From assembly GCA_947473305.1 (NCBI GenBank), contig CANJCB010000015.1, positions 1 to 64,000 of the forward strand: 64,000 nucleotides of DNA, read 5' to 3'. The first letter of the stretch is position 1. Each line of letters starts with the position of its first letter. Source of the DNA: Rhodospirillales bacterium (GTDB lineage Bacteria; Pseudomonadota; Alphaproteobacteria; ATCC43930; CGMCC-115725). A program made the position numbers and the translations under genes. The notes under the pieces were generated by a model that was not told the DNA's origin, made no database searches, and saw only the letters and a list, made by a program, of their open reading frames with translations. Positions 33,774-42,295 of the stretch are shown piece by piece.

Positions 33774-34558
33774 CCGGCAAGCGAGAGAAACCCAAGGGGC
33801 CCGGCCCTCACACCCTGGCGATCGATGTGGGCGGGACCGGCATCAAGGCCTCCGTGCTCGATGTCAAGGGGCGCATGGCGGCAAAGCGCGTGAGAGCGGA
33901 CACGCCTCATCCGCTCCGGTCAGCGACGCTTCTGCATGTGATCGACGGGCTGACCGCGGGACTGCCCGGTTTCGACCGCATATCGCTGGGATTCCCGGGT
34001 GTCGTGCGAGCGGGCCATGTCGTCACCGCACCCAACCTCGGGACGGCGGATTGGGCCGGCGCGCCGCTCGCACGGCAATTGTCCGCCCATTTCCAGCAAC
34101 CCGCCCGTATCCTAAACGACGCGGATGTCCAAGGCCTCGGGATCATCAAAGGCCAGGGCGTTGAAATGGTCATCACGCTGGGCACGGGTCTGGGAAGTTC
34201 GCTTTTCAGCGACGGGCAGATTGCCCCCCACCTCGAACTGGCGCATATGCCCTTCCGCAAAGGGCTGACCTTCGAGGACTACGTCTGCAACGCCGCCCGC
34301 AAGCAGGTCGGCCGCAAGACCTGGAACCGCCGTGTCAGGCGAATCATCGAGACGATCCGCATCCTCGTCAATTTCGACACGCTGCATGTCGGCGGCGGAA
34401 ATGCCAAACACCTGCGGGGCGATTTGCCCGAGGGCGTGATCTTGGCATCGAACGAAGCCGGTATAATCGGCGGCCTGCGTCTCTGGGACGACAAGGTTTG
34501 GCGCCTCGTGCCCGAGGGCAGCCTGCGCTCTCCCTTCACCCTCGTCCGACGATCCTAG
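33770..34558 (+). CDS. ppgK: polyphosphate-glucokinase-like ROK kinase
   Basis: A 262-residue sugar kinase. Motifs are LAIDVGGTGIKASVLD (phosphate 1), ISLGFPGVVRAGHVVTAPNL, catalytic Asp in LNDADVQGLG, and ITLGTGLGSSLFSDG (phosphate 2). The Cys-rich zinc motif of ordinary ROK kinases is missing, and the pattern GTGxGSSLFxDGxxxPxLELxH is that of PpgK, which uses polyphosphate and/or ATP. It would supply glucose 6-phosphate to the upstream zwf product. Its stop shares CTAG with the convergent oxygenase beta gene. Confidence 0.78.
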   Translation: MTGKREKPKGPGPHTLAIDVGGTGIKASVLDVKGRMAAKRVRADTPHPLRSATLLHVIDGLTAGLPGFDRISLGFPGVVRAGHVVTAPNLGTADWAGAPLARQLSAHFQQPARILNDADVQGLGIIKGQGVEMVITLGTGLGSSLFSDGQIAPHLELAHMPFRKGLTFEDYVCNAARKQVGRKTWNRRVRRIIETIRILVNFDTLHVGGGNAKHLRGDLPEGVILASNEAGIIGGLRLWDDKVWRLVPEGSLRSPFTLVRRS

Positions 34559-35061
34559 ATAATAAAGGCGAGAATACCCACCGAGAGATCCCGGTCGATC
34601 AGGGTCACCTTCTTGAGCGCGATCCGAAGTGCGCCGTCCTCGGCCCGCAGCACATGCTCCATACGGGTGACGATGGTCCGCAACTCGCCAAGACCGGTCT
34701 GGCGGAAATCGCCGACCCGGGTCTCGTAGATCACCTGGTTCGACCGGATCAGGATATTCCCCGCCTCGACCCCCGCTCCGACCGTCACATTGGAGATCAG
34801 ATGGACCGTCCGGGACGGTGGCGATTGCGAAGGAAAGCGCGTCCGCATCAAGTGATGCACCCGCTCTTCGCGCCGCAACGGCGGGTCGTAGATGATCGAA
34901 ACCGACTGATCGCGCGGCTTCGTCTCATCGATGGGAATCCAATAGAGCCCGTCCTTGGTGAAGAGGGGCAGCCAATCGTCGAAGAGCCTGTCATCGAGGA
35001 TTTGGGCCTCGCGATAGAGGAAATCCTCAGCTTCGGCGCGCGTCATCGAAGGCATCGCCAT
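34555..35061 (-). CDS. ring-hydroxylating oxygenase beta subunit (copy 2)
   Basis: A 168-residue beta subunit, paralogous to that at 15391: MTRAEAEDFLYREAQILDD, GLYWIPIDETKP, VHLISNVTVG and terminus LAFII. The ATG at 35061 overlaps the alpha stop as TGATG, implying coupled translation and equal amounts of both subunits. It is last in the minus-strand importer/SDR/oxygenase operon and its stop overlaps that of the glucokinase gene on the other strand. Confidence 0.9.
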   Translation of the reverse strand: MAMPSMTRAEAEDFLYREAQILDDRLFDDWLPLFTKDGLYWIPIDETKPRDQSVSIIYDPPLRREERVHHLMRTRFPSQSPPSRTVHLISNVTVGAGVEAGNILIRSNQVIYETRVGDFRQTGLGELRTIVTRMEHVLRAEDGALRIALKKVTLIDRDLSVGILAFII

Positions 35062-36359
35062 CACGCCTCGCTCATGAGCTGACGCCACCGCCGCCAGAAA
35101 CCGCGCATGCAGGCCTCGCTCGACGGCTTCCCCTGCACGTCGCCGGATTCCAGCACCGTATCGGTATCCACTCCGCGCTCCAGGAGCACCCAATCGACAG
35201 CACGACCCGAGAGGCCTTCGTGGTTGATGGCGAACATCTCCATATCGTCGGTCGCCCCATAGCCGGCGGGGCTGTAGAAACGCTCCTGCGCATGAAGCAC
35301 GCCCTCGTTATAGGCGTCGGGCGCCCCCTTCAGCGCATAGGGATAGATCGTGACTTCCGTGAGGTCCGGCGCGATCGGCCGCCAGGTCCGGATCTGCTGA
35401 TGGATCATGCCCATGTTCGGGAACATGCTGATGATCCCCCGGCCAGCGATCCAGGCCAGTTCGTCCTCGCCATATTTGTCCTTGAGAACCTTGTAGTGCT
35501 CGGCGAAGCGACCGGTCAGCAAGGGCTCGAGCGTCCCGAGCTGCGCATCGAGAATACCGTGGCCCTGGGGAGTGCCCCAGACATTGCCGCGATAGCGCTG
35601 CTTGCGCATCTCCGCCGTATTGCCGCCGGGATGGAGACCGAAATTGCCGGTCGTATCGCCGTATTTGCTTTGCAGATCGACGAAAGCCCGGTGGACGAAA
35701 AGGAAGTGATAGTCGTCGACGATATTTTCAGTCTGAAATTTCCAGTTGCCCTTGTAACGCGCGACGAAGGGTTGTGACCGTAGCACGATCTCCCCTTCGG
35801 GCGACTGGTTGAGACGCCGGTCGATGATCGTCCTGGCGCGTCCCAGATGCTGGAGCAGAGGCTGCACCGCGTCGTTGAAGCTCGCGAAGACGAAGCCACG
35901 ATAGACCTCGACCTTCGGCACTTTGAACAACCCCTTGGGCTGATCGAAATCCGCCGAATAGCCGCCAACCTCGTCCTTATGCGTCACCGCCACGAGCTTG
36001 CCGTCGTTGGTATAGACCCAGCCGTGATAGGGACAGTCGAACTGCTGGGCGTTGCCGTGCGCCTCGCGGCAGAGCACCGCGCCCCGATGCATGCAGCGAT
36101 TGACGAAGACGTTGATCACATCGCCATCGCCCCGCGTGACGATCACCGGCTGGAGGCCGATGTAGCTCGTCTTGTAGTCGTAGCGGTTGGGGATCTCGCT
36201 GGTATGGCCGACATAGATCCAGGTCTTCTCGAAGATGCGGCCCATCTCCGCCTCGAAGACTTCGCGGTCCGTATAGGCCTTGGTGTGGACCCGGAACGTA
36301 TGGGGCTTGTCGAGGACCAGCCCGTCGATTGCGTTGTTCGCGATGATTCCGCCTTCCAT
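35061..36359 (-). CDS. ring-hydroxylating oxygenase alpha subunit (copy 2)
   Basis: A 432-residue terminal oxygenase large subunit. Rieske ligands are C89-x-H91 (NRCMHRG) and C109-x2-H112 (CPYHGW); mononuclear iron ligands are His218 and His223 with bridging Asp215 in ENIVDDYHFLFVH. It is similar to the alpha subunit at 15903 over the whole length. I take ATG 36359 (GAGGG upstream); an in-frame TTG at 36371 overlaps the SDR stop. No ferredoxin or reductase is in this operon. Its link to a dedicated importer and an SDR suggests a defined aromatic acid substrate. Confidence 0.92.
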   Translation of the reverse strand: MEGGIIANNAIDGLVLDKPHTFRVHTKAYTDREVFEAEMGRIFEKTWIYVGHTSEIPNRYDYKTSYIGLQPVIVTRGDGDVINVFVNRCMHRGAVLCREAHGNAQQFDCPYHGWVYTNDGKLVAVTHKDEVGGYSADFDQPKGLFKVPKVEVYRGFVFASFNDAVQPLLQHLGRARTIIDRRLNQSPEGEIVLRSQPFVARYKGNWKFQTENIVDDYHFLFVHRAFVDLQSKYGDTTGNFGLHPGGNTAEMRKQRYRGNVWGTPQGHGILDAQLGTLEPLLTGRFAEHYKVLKDKYGEDELAWIAGRGIISMFPNMGMIHQQIRTWRPIAPDLTEVTIYPYALKGAPDAYNEGVLHAQERFYSPAGYGATDDMEMFAINHEGLSGRAVDWVLLERGVDTDTVLESGDVQGKPSSEACMRGFWRRWRQLMSEA

Positions 36360-36367
36360 CTCGGCCC

Positions 36368-37099
36368 TCAATCCATGAATCGGCCACCGGAGAGATTAAG
36401 CGTCTCCCCGGTCACATAACCCGCGTCCTTCGACGCCAGATACAGCACGGCATGCGCCGCCTCTTCCGAACGCCCGAAGCGCCCGACCGGCACGCCCTTG
36501 GCAACCTCTTTCTGGTGTTCCTCGGACATGGAGGCCACCTGCACGTCGAAAAGCGCGGTCGCGATGCAATTCACGGTAACGCCGGTCGGGGCAAGATCCG
36601 CCGCCATGGAACGGGAAAAAGTAATGAGCCCGCCCTTCGACGCCGCATAGGGCGAGACGCCGCCGTGGACGCCTGTCTTGCCGGACATGGAACAGAGGGA
36701 AATGATCCGCCCGCCCTTGCGCGCCACCATGCGCCGGGCCGTCTCCTGCAGGCAGAGAATCACGTCGATCAGTTCCCGCTGCACCACCCGCGCGATCTCG
36801 TCGGGGGCGATGTCCAGCACCTTGGCAACCTTTACCGGCCGTGCCGACATGACCAGCACGTCGAGCCCGCCCAACTCCTTCTCGCAGCGGTCGAGGAAGC
36901 TTGTGACCGATTGGGTTTGGGCCAAGTCGACTGGGATGATGAGGGCTTCGGGCGGATGCTGCTTCGGAGACTCGCCGAACTCGCCCACCGCGACCCTGGC
37001 ACCCTGCTCCAGGAAAGCGCGGACGATGGTCGGACCCACTCCCTCTGATGCGCCAACCACCGCAACTGCCTTGTCCTTGAATTCCGATACGCCGCTCAT
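36368..37099 (-). CDS. short-chain dehydrogenase/reductase
   Basis: A 243-residue classical SDR. The cofactor motif is AVVGASEGVGPTIV (an A-S-E-G-x-G variant of TGxxxGxG), the catalytic Ser lies in ISLCSMSG and the YxxxK motif in GVSPYAASKGG (Tyr about 157, Lys about 161). The C-terminal GRFGRSEEAAHAVLYLASK..YVTGETLNLSGG is typical. The Asn of the NAG motif is Ser (MSARP). Position directly before the oxygenase alpha gene makes a cis-diol dehydrogenase or side-chain dehydrogenase role plausible. The start follows GGAGG. Confidence 0.88.
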   Translation of the reverse strand: MSGVSEFKDKAVAVVGASEGVGPTIVRAFLEQGARVAVGEFGESPKQHPPEALIIPVDLAQTQSVTSFLDRCEKELGGLDVLVMSARPVKVAKVLDIAPDEIARVVQRELIDVILCLQETARRMVARKGGRIISLCSMSGKTGVHGGVSPYAASKGGLITFSRSMAADLAPTGVTVNCIATALFDVQVASMSEEHQKEVAKGVPVGRFGRSEEAAHAVLYLASKDAGYVTGETLNLSGGRFMD

Positions 37100-37155
37100 C
37101 GTGCCTCCGCCATCAATTGCGGGAGACTAAGCCGGAACGATCGAGGCTTCTAGCC

Positions 37156-37926
37156 CTAAGAGCGGGCGCCCGCTTTGCTCAGGAGTTCCCGGATTTCGAG
37201 GCTGAGTTCGGCGAAGCGCGGCAGACCCCGGACCTCCATCGAGCGCGGGCGCGGCAAGCCCACGTCGAGATTGGCGATAATCCCGTTCGGCGGCCGCCCC
37301 ATGACGACGATCCGGTCGGAGAGCGTCACCGCCTCGTCCGCGCTATGGGTGATGAAGATCACCGTCTTGCGGCTTTCCGCCCAGATCCGCTGAAGCTCAT
37401 AGCCCATGCTTTCCCGCGTATGGGCGTCCAGCGCCGCGAAGGGCTCGTCCATGAGCAGCACATCGGGCTCGGCGATCAAGGCGCGGGCAAGATTCACCCG
37501 CTGCCGCATGCCCCCCGAAAGCTGATGGGGATAGGCGTTGGCGAAATCGGGGAGGCCCACGGTCTCGAGATGAGCGAGCGCGCGTTCCCGGATCTCCTCT
37601 TTCCCATAGCGCTTCTGCATCTCGACGCCGAGTTCGACATTGCGCAGCACGCTGCGCCAGGGCAGGAGAGAAGCATCCTGGAACACCACCGCCCGCGCCG
37701 GCCCCGGCCCTGTCACCGGCTTGCCATCCACGGTGATGGCCCCGCTGGTCGGCGTCAGAAGCCCCGCGATCAGGTTCAGCAGCGTGGTCTTCCCGCAGCC
37801 GCTCAAGCCGACGATGGTCAGGAATTCACCGTCGGCGATATCGAGCGAGAGGTCCTTCAGCACGAAACGATGTTCGTTGTCCGTCTCGAACGCCATGGAA
37901 ACCCGGTCGACCGCTATACGCGCCAT
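37156..37926 (-). CDS. ABC transporter ATPase (nitrate/sulfonate/taurine type)
   Basis: A 256-residue ATPase: Walker A GLSGCGKTTLL (about 40-50), Q-loop VVFQDASLLPW, signature QLSGGMRQRVNLARAL (about 136) and Walker B LLMDEPFAALD. The sequence is of the SsuB/TauB/ThiZ group. It pairs with the two permeases and binding protein upstream on the same strand. The frame is open far upstream, but ATG 37926 with AGGAG fits the domain start. It is 56 bases from the SDR gene, so the operon probably continues. Confidence 0.92.
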   Translation of the reverse strand: MARIAVDRVSMAFETDNEHRFVLKDLSLDIADGEFLTIVGLSGCGKTTLLNLIAGLLTPTSGAITVDGKPVTGPGPARAVVFQDASLLPWRSVLRNVELGVEMQKRYGKEEIRERALAHLETVGLPDFANAYPHQLSGGMRQRVNLARALIAEPDVLLMDEPFAALDAHTRESMGYELQRIWAESRKTVIFITHSADEAVTLSDRIVVMGRPPNGIIANLDVGLPRPRSMEVRGLPRFAELSLEIRELLSKAGARS

Positions 37927-37940
37927 CTCAAAAATTCTCC

Positions 37941-38684
37941 TCAGACCGGACGCCAGGTCACGAAAGACCGCTCGATCCGCGCGAAGCCGGTATTGAGCAG
38001 GATGCTCGTGAACACGATCCAAGCCACCGCGGCATAGACCCGAGCCATATCGAGTTCGTTGCCGTAGCGCACGATGAGATATCCTAAGCCTCCGCCCGAG
38101 GCGAAGAATTCGCCCACGATAACACCTACCAACACGCGGCCGACGCCGATACGCAAGCCCGCCATGATCATCGGCACGGCTGCCGGGACCACGATGCGCA
38201 GCGCCAGTTCCAGGGGGTTCGCGCCGAAGACGCGGCCCACATTGACGAGATCCTTGCCCACTTCGCGCACGCCATCGCGGGTGCTGGCGATCACGAAGAC
38301 GATGCCGCTCATGATGCCGAGGCAAATCGGCACGCCGGGGCCAACGCCCAGGGTCACGATGAAGAAGGTCGTGAAGACGACGAGCGGCGCCGCATAGAAA
38401 AACCACATCAGCGCGCCAAGGAGCGCGTCGAGCTTCTCGCTTTGCGCCAGCACGACGCCGATCACGACACCCGAGAAACCGGTCAGCAGCAGCGAGACCA
38501 CGATCTCGAAGCCGGTGGAGAGGAAATCCGGCCAAACTTCCCCAGGCAAGGTTACGACCTGCCACAAGACCGTGGAGAACGGCGGCAGAAAGACCGGATG
38601 CATGAGGCCGGTGCGGCTTGCCACCTCCCAGGCGAGGAACGGGATCACAAGTCCCAAGAGACGCGGGATCCAGCGCCGGTTCAT
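37941..38684 (-). CDS. ABC transporter permease (nitrate/sulfonate/taurine type)
   Basis: A 247-residue inner-membrane permease with about six hydrophobic segments and the EAA loop (RVFGANPLELALRIVVPAAVP, about 135-155). It belongs to the BPD_transp_1 group serving NMT1/THI5-like binding proteins. Its ATG overlaps the stop of the preceding permease (ATGA). Two different permease genes in one operon suggest a heterodimeric channel. Confidence 0.9.
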   Translation of the reverse strand: MNRRWIPRLLGLVIPFLAWEVASRTGLMHPVFLPPFSTVLWQVVTLPGEVWPDFLSTGFEIVVSLLLTGFSGVVIGVVLAQSEKLDALLGALMWFFYAAPLVVFTTFFIVTLGVGPGVPICLGIMSGIVFVIASTRDGVREVGKDLVNVGRVFGANPLELALRIVVPAAVPMIMAGLRIGVGRVLVGVIVGEFFASGGGLGYLIVRYGNELDMARVYAAVAWIVFTSILLNTGFARIERSFVTWRPV

Positions 38685-39451
38685 GGGGTGCGCCAACCCG
38701 CAAAGGAACGGTCGAGCAGGTTGACCGCGCCGATGAGGCAAGCCCCGGCCGCCGCCACGAAGAGGGTTATGAAGGCGAGAAGATCGGCGTTCATGCCGTT
38801 TTGTCCCCGGCTGATCCAGAGGCCCAGGCCCCGCTGGGTCGCATACATCTCACCCACCAGCACCGCGGTCAGCGCACGACCGACACCGAGCCTGGTCCCA
38901 CTCAGCACCGCCAGCAGGGAATGGGGCAACACCACCTTTAAGAAGATATCGAGCCGGCTCGCGCCATAGACACGGGCCGCCCGCAGATAAGCGTCCGGCA
39001 CCGCCGCAGCACCGGCGCGACCGCTCACGAGGACCGGAATCACCGCACCGATGAAGGCGAGCGCGACCTTCGAATTGGGTCCGATACCGATGATCATGAT
39101 GATCGGGATGACCAGCGCCACGGTCGGCGTCGCGTTCAGCATCAGAAGCGGCAGTTCGACCGCGTTCCAGCCCGCCCGCCAGCGCCCCAGGATAACGCTG
39201 AGCGGCGCCCCCACGAGAAGCGACAGGGCGAGCCCGATGCCGAGCGTGCGGAAGGTAACCGCGATATCCGCCCAGATCTTGCCCTCGTCGAAGAGCCGCC
39301 CGCCCTCCTGATAAGCTCCGATGGGCGAACCGATCAAACCGCGATCGACAAGACCCACCGAGACGAGCAACTGCCAGAGGGCCAAAAATCCGACGAGCCC
39401 GCCGGCGCCCAGAAGGAGCCGGCCGACCCGCCGCGACCCCTTATTGGACAT
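38681..39451 (-). CDS. ABC transporter permease (nitrate/sulfonate/taurine type)
   Basis: A 256-residue permease with six predicted helices and an EAA loop (ARVYGASRLDIFLKVVLPHSL, about 158-178), GLGLWIS after it. It starts 11 bases before the end of the binding-protein gene, so the genes overlap. With the neighbouring permease, ATPase and binding protein it forms a complete importer of the SsuABC/ThiXYZ class; the cargo is unknown but probably the substrate of the downstream SDR and oxygenase. Confidence 0.9.
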   Translation of the reverse strand: MSNKGSRRVGRLLLGAGGLVGFLALWQLLVSVGLVDRGLIGSPIGAYQEGGRLFDEGKIWADIAVTFRTLGIGLALSLLVGAPLSVILGRWRAGWNAVELPLLMLNATPTVALVIPIIMIIGIGPNSKVALAFIGAVIPVLVSGRAGAAAVPDAYLRAARVYGASRLDIFLKVVLPHSLLAVLSGTRLGVGRALTAVLVGEMYATQRGLGLWISRGQNGMNADLLAFITLFVAAAGACLIGAVNLLDRSFAGWRTP

Positions 39452-40430
39452 ACCGGAGGTCGAAGATCTGCTGAACGAGCGCCGCCGGGCTATCCGCCTT
39501 CAACTGACCGTTTTCGAGCGCATCGGCCGCCAGAGGCTCGCAGCCGGCGAGCAATTCCTTGAGCCGCGCCTTATGCTCCGCCACCGTGGGAAAGGTCGCC
39601 TCGCCGAGCGATGCCTTCGCATCCTCGCTGGGACTCGCGGAATTGAGGCTCAGATATTTGGCGATCATGGCATTCGCTTCTGGCGAGCTGCGGATCCACA
39701 GGGACGCGTCGTCCATCGCCGCGAGGAAGCGTTTCATCGCCTCCTGGTTCTTGGCGATATAGTCCTCCTTGGCCCAGAGCACCTCGAGCGCGAAGTCCTT
39801 GGAATAATCGGCCATCTTGGCGAGTTCCTTGACCTTGCCCCGGCGCATGACCTCGTAGGTCTCGGGGACCGCGCTCAGCGCAAGCTGCACGCGCCCCGCT
39901 TCGAGCGCCGCGGTTCGCTGCCCGGGATTGCCGGCTTGCACGTATTTGATCTTGTTGGGATCGAGGTTCGCCCGCTTGAAGAGATAGCGGGTCACCACAT
40001 AGTCGAGGCTACCGATCCCGCTGACCGCCGCCGAGGCGCCCTTGTTCACCGCGTCCTGGAGCGAGGCGATCTCGGGGGATGCGAGGAGGTGGTAGAACGC
40101 GGCACCCGTCTCCACATAGAAGGCCTTAACCGGGAGATTGCGCTGGCGCAGCACCAGCACCGAGGAAAGGCCGGTATGGGCAATGTCGATTTCGCCCGAG
40201 ACCGCCGCCGTATTCAACTCCGGCGAGCCCCGGAACTCGGTGACCTCGACATCGAGGCCATGCTTCTTGAAGAAGCCCTGCTGCTCGGCGACAGTGCCCC
40301 GAAGCATGCCAAGGCTCGGACTCAACTTGCCGAAGCGCAGCTTGATCATGTCCTGGGCTTGGGCTTCCACCATGCCGAAAGCCAGCATGAGGCCGGCCAG
40401 AGCGACCGCCAGAATTTTGTTCTTCTTCAC
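39441..40430 (-). CDS. ABC transporter substrate-binding protein (NMT1/THI5/SsuA type)
   Basis: A 329-residue binding protein with a signal peptide (KKNKILAVALAGLMLAFGMVEAQAQ) and the NMT1-like pattern (LRFGKLSPSLGMLRGTVAEQQGFFK, in the first 40 mature residues; ELNTAAVSGEIDIAHTGLS). The GTG start at 40430 is chosen because GAGGAGG lies just upstream and it begins the signal. It is the first gene of the minus-strand importer/SDR/oxygenase operon, divergent from the ThDP-enzyme gene across a 209-base gap. Confidence 0.88.
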   Translation of the reverse strand: MKKNKILAVALAGLMLAFGMVEAQAQDMIKLRFGKLSPSLGMLRGTVAEQQGFFKKHGLDVEVTEFRGSPELNTAAVSGEIDIAHTGLSSVLVLRQRNLPVKAFYVETGAAFYHLLASPEIASLQDAVNKGASAAVSGIGSLDYVVTRYLFKRANLDPNKIKYVQAGNPGQRTAALEAGRVQLALSAVPETYEVMRRGKVKELAKMADYSKDFALEVLWAKEDYIAKNQEAMKRFLAAMDDASLWIRSSPEANAMIAKYLSLNSASPSEDAKASLGEATFPTVAEHKARLKELLAGCEPLAADALENGQLKADSPAALVQQIFDLRYVQ

Positions 40431-40639
40431 AGAAACCTCCTCGCTCGGGGGATCGGCGCTCTGCGCCGCCGCGACGCTTTTTCTTGCCCGGGTAGTTTTG
40501 AAACAGCGACCCTGGCAAATCAAGCCCAAGGAGCACCGCCCCGGCCGCGAATGTCAACAATCCGCAACCTTTGAGGCCACTCGACGCTGGCGACAAGAAG
40601 TGCCAGGGTTCGGCAATCGTCCAAATCCGGGAGGTCGCT
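40431..40639. promoter_or_regulatory. divergent promoter region
   Basis: The 209-base gap between the importer binding protein (leftwards) and the ThDP enzyme (rightwards) must hold the promoters of both. GAGGAGG for the left gene and GGGAGG for the right gene are seen at its ends. I see no convincing -35/-10 pair or operator, and no regulator gene adjoins it. Confidence 0.45.
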
Positions 40640-42193
40640 GTGAGAGGTGCTGAAAGTCTGGTTCATACGCTCGTGAAGGGCGGCGTCGATCATTGCTTCG
40701 CCAATCCCGGCACCAGCGAGATGCATTTTGTCGCAGCGCTCGACGTGATCCCGGGCGTGCGCTGCGTGCTGGGCCTCCAGGAGAATGTCGTGACCGGCGC
40801 GGCCGACGGCTTCTGGCGGATGACGGACAATCCCGCCGCGACCCTGCTCCATTGCGGGCCGGGCCTCGCGAACGGCCTCGCCAATCTTCACAACGCGCGG
40901 CGCGCCCGATCCGGCATCGTCAATGTGGTGGGCGACCAGGCGACCTATCACCGTCCCTTCGACGCGCCGTTGACGGCCGATACGGAAGGCTGGGCGCGCG
41001 GCGTCTCCGCCTGGGTCAGGACTTCGGTGAAGGCTGAAACGGTTGGCGCAGACGCAGCCGTCGCGATCCAGACGGCGCGCACTTACCCCGGACAGATCGC
41101 GACCCTGATCCTGCCGTCCGATTCCTCCTGGAACGAAGGGGGCGTGGTGGGAGAGCCGCTGCCGGTGGCGCCGCCCGCAGGGCTTGATCCGCAGCAGGTG
41201 AAGAACGCCGCCCGCATCCTGCGCGAGAAGAAGAACGCGCTGCTGCTTCTGGGCGGAAGAGCGATGCGCGAGGAAGGCCAGCGGCTGGCGCATCGGATCG
41301 AGGTTGCCACCGGCTGCAAGGTGATGAGCGAGATCTATAATGGCCGCTTCCAACGCGGCCGCGGGCGGCTTCCCATCGACCGGGTGCCCTATGCGGGTGC
41401 GGCCGCCAGGGAGATGCTGAAGTCCTACGAGCATATCGTGATGGCAGGGGCGATCCCGCCGGTCGCCTTCTTCGCCTATCCCGACCGGCCGAGTTTCCAC
41501 CATCCGGAGAATGCGGGGCTCTATGTGCTGGCCCGTCCCGAACAGGACGTGCTGCAGGCACTCCAAGCCCTGGTCGACGAACTCGGCGCGCCCGAGGCCG
41601 CGATCCCAGATGCAGGGCCCCGTCCTGAGTTGCCGAAAGGCGCTATATCGCCGGAGAGCGTCGCCGCTCTCGTTGCGGCCCTGATGCCCGAGAATACCAT
41701 CGTCGCCGACGAATCGATCGGCTACGGCCGTGCCTTCGGCCGAGCCACCCTGTCAGCGCCTCCCCATGACTGGCTGCCGCTCACCGGCGGGGCCATCGGC
41801 TGCGGCCTGCCGCTGGCAACCGGGGCCGCTGTCGGCGCGCGCTCCATCGGCCAGGGCGACCGCCGCGTGCTGAACCTCCAGGCGGACGGTTCGGCCCTCT
41901 ATACGGTTCAGGCGCTCTGGACCCAGGCCCGGGAAAAGCTGCCGGTCACGACTCTCATCTTCGCGAACCGCAAATATGCGAGCCTTTTGGACGAATATCG
42001 CGGCGTCGGCGCCAATCCGGGCCGCACAGCAATCGATATGCTGGACCTCGGAAACCCGGATATCAACTGGGTCCATCTCGCCGCCGGAATGGGTGTCGAG
42101 GCAGCCAAAGCGGAAACGCTGGACGCTTGCGCCGACCTGATGCGGCAGTCCTTCAAGCGTCCGGGGCCGTTTCTGATTGAATTGGTGATTTAA
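40640..42193 (+). CDS. ThDP-dependent enzyme (acetolactate synthase large-subunit-like)
   Basis: A 517-residue ThDP enzyme. The pyrimidine domain has ANPGTSEMHF and the catalytic Glu in GLQENVVTGAADG (about 50). The PP domain has LQADGSALYTVQALWT in place of the usual GDG, followed by FANRKYASL. It is like proteins annotated as acetolactate synthase large subunit or benzoylformate decarboxylase; there is no small regulatory subunit, which argues against branched-chain synthesis. The start is GTG at 40640 with GGGAGG upstream. It is monocistronic and followed by a repeat element. Confidence 0.86.
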   Translation: MRGAESLVHTLVKGGVDHCFANPGTSEMHFVAALDVIPGVRCVLGLQENVVTGAADGFWRMTDNPAATLLHCGPGLANGLANLHNARRARSGIVNVVGDQATYHRPFDAPLTADTEGWARGVSAWVRTSVKAETVGADAAVAIQTARTYPGQIATLILPSDSSWNEGGVVGEPLPVAPPAGLDPQQVKNAARILREKKNALLLLGGRAMREEGQRLAHRIEVATGCKVMSEIYNGRFQRGRGRLPIDRVPYAGAAAREMLKSYEHIVMAGAIPPVAFFAYPDRPSFHHPENAGLYVLARPEQDVLQALQALVDELGAPEAAIPDAGPRPELPKGAISPESVAALVAALMPENTIVADESIGYGRAFGRATLSAPPHDWLPLTGGAIGCGLPLATGAAVGARSIGQGDRRVLNLQADGSALYTVQALWTQAREKLPVTTLIFANRKYASLLDEYRGVGANPGRTAIDMLDLGNPDINWVHLAAGMGVEAAKAETLDACADLMRQSFKRPGPFLIELVI

Positions 42194-42200
42194 GGGTTTG

Positions 42201-42280
42201 TCATTGCGAGCGCGAGCGAAGCAATCCAGATCTGGTCGCCGGAAAAATCCCTGAATTGCTTCACCGCGTTCGCAATGACG
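42201..42280. repeat. dispersed palindromic repeat, copy 2
   Basis: TCATTGCGAGCGCGAGCGA followed by AGCAATCCAG (42201-42229) and the near-complement CTGAATTGCTTCACCGCG then TTCGCAATGACG (42251-42280) form a hairpin of about 29 bp with mismatches and a 20-base loop. The left arm matches the element at 17270. It sits between the stops of the convergent ThDP-enzyme and deacetylase genes and could also act as a terminator. Confidence 0.85.
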
Positions 42281-42295
42281 GCGTGAAGGTCGCGC

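Noticed and set aside
37927-38703. N-terminal extension of the ATPase frame to 515 codons
   Set aside because: It is a frame-shifted shadow of the permease gene; the ATPase domain begins at the ATG at 37926.
40640-42193. Branched-chain amino acid synthesis (ilvB)
   Set aside because: No ilvH small subunit or ilvC adjacent, and the GDG motif is changed to ADG.
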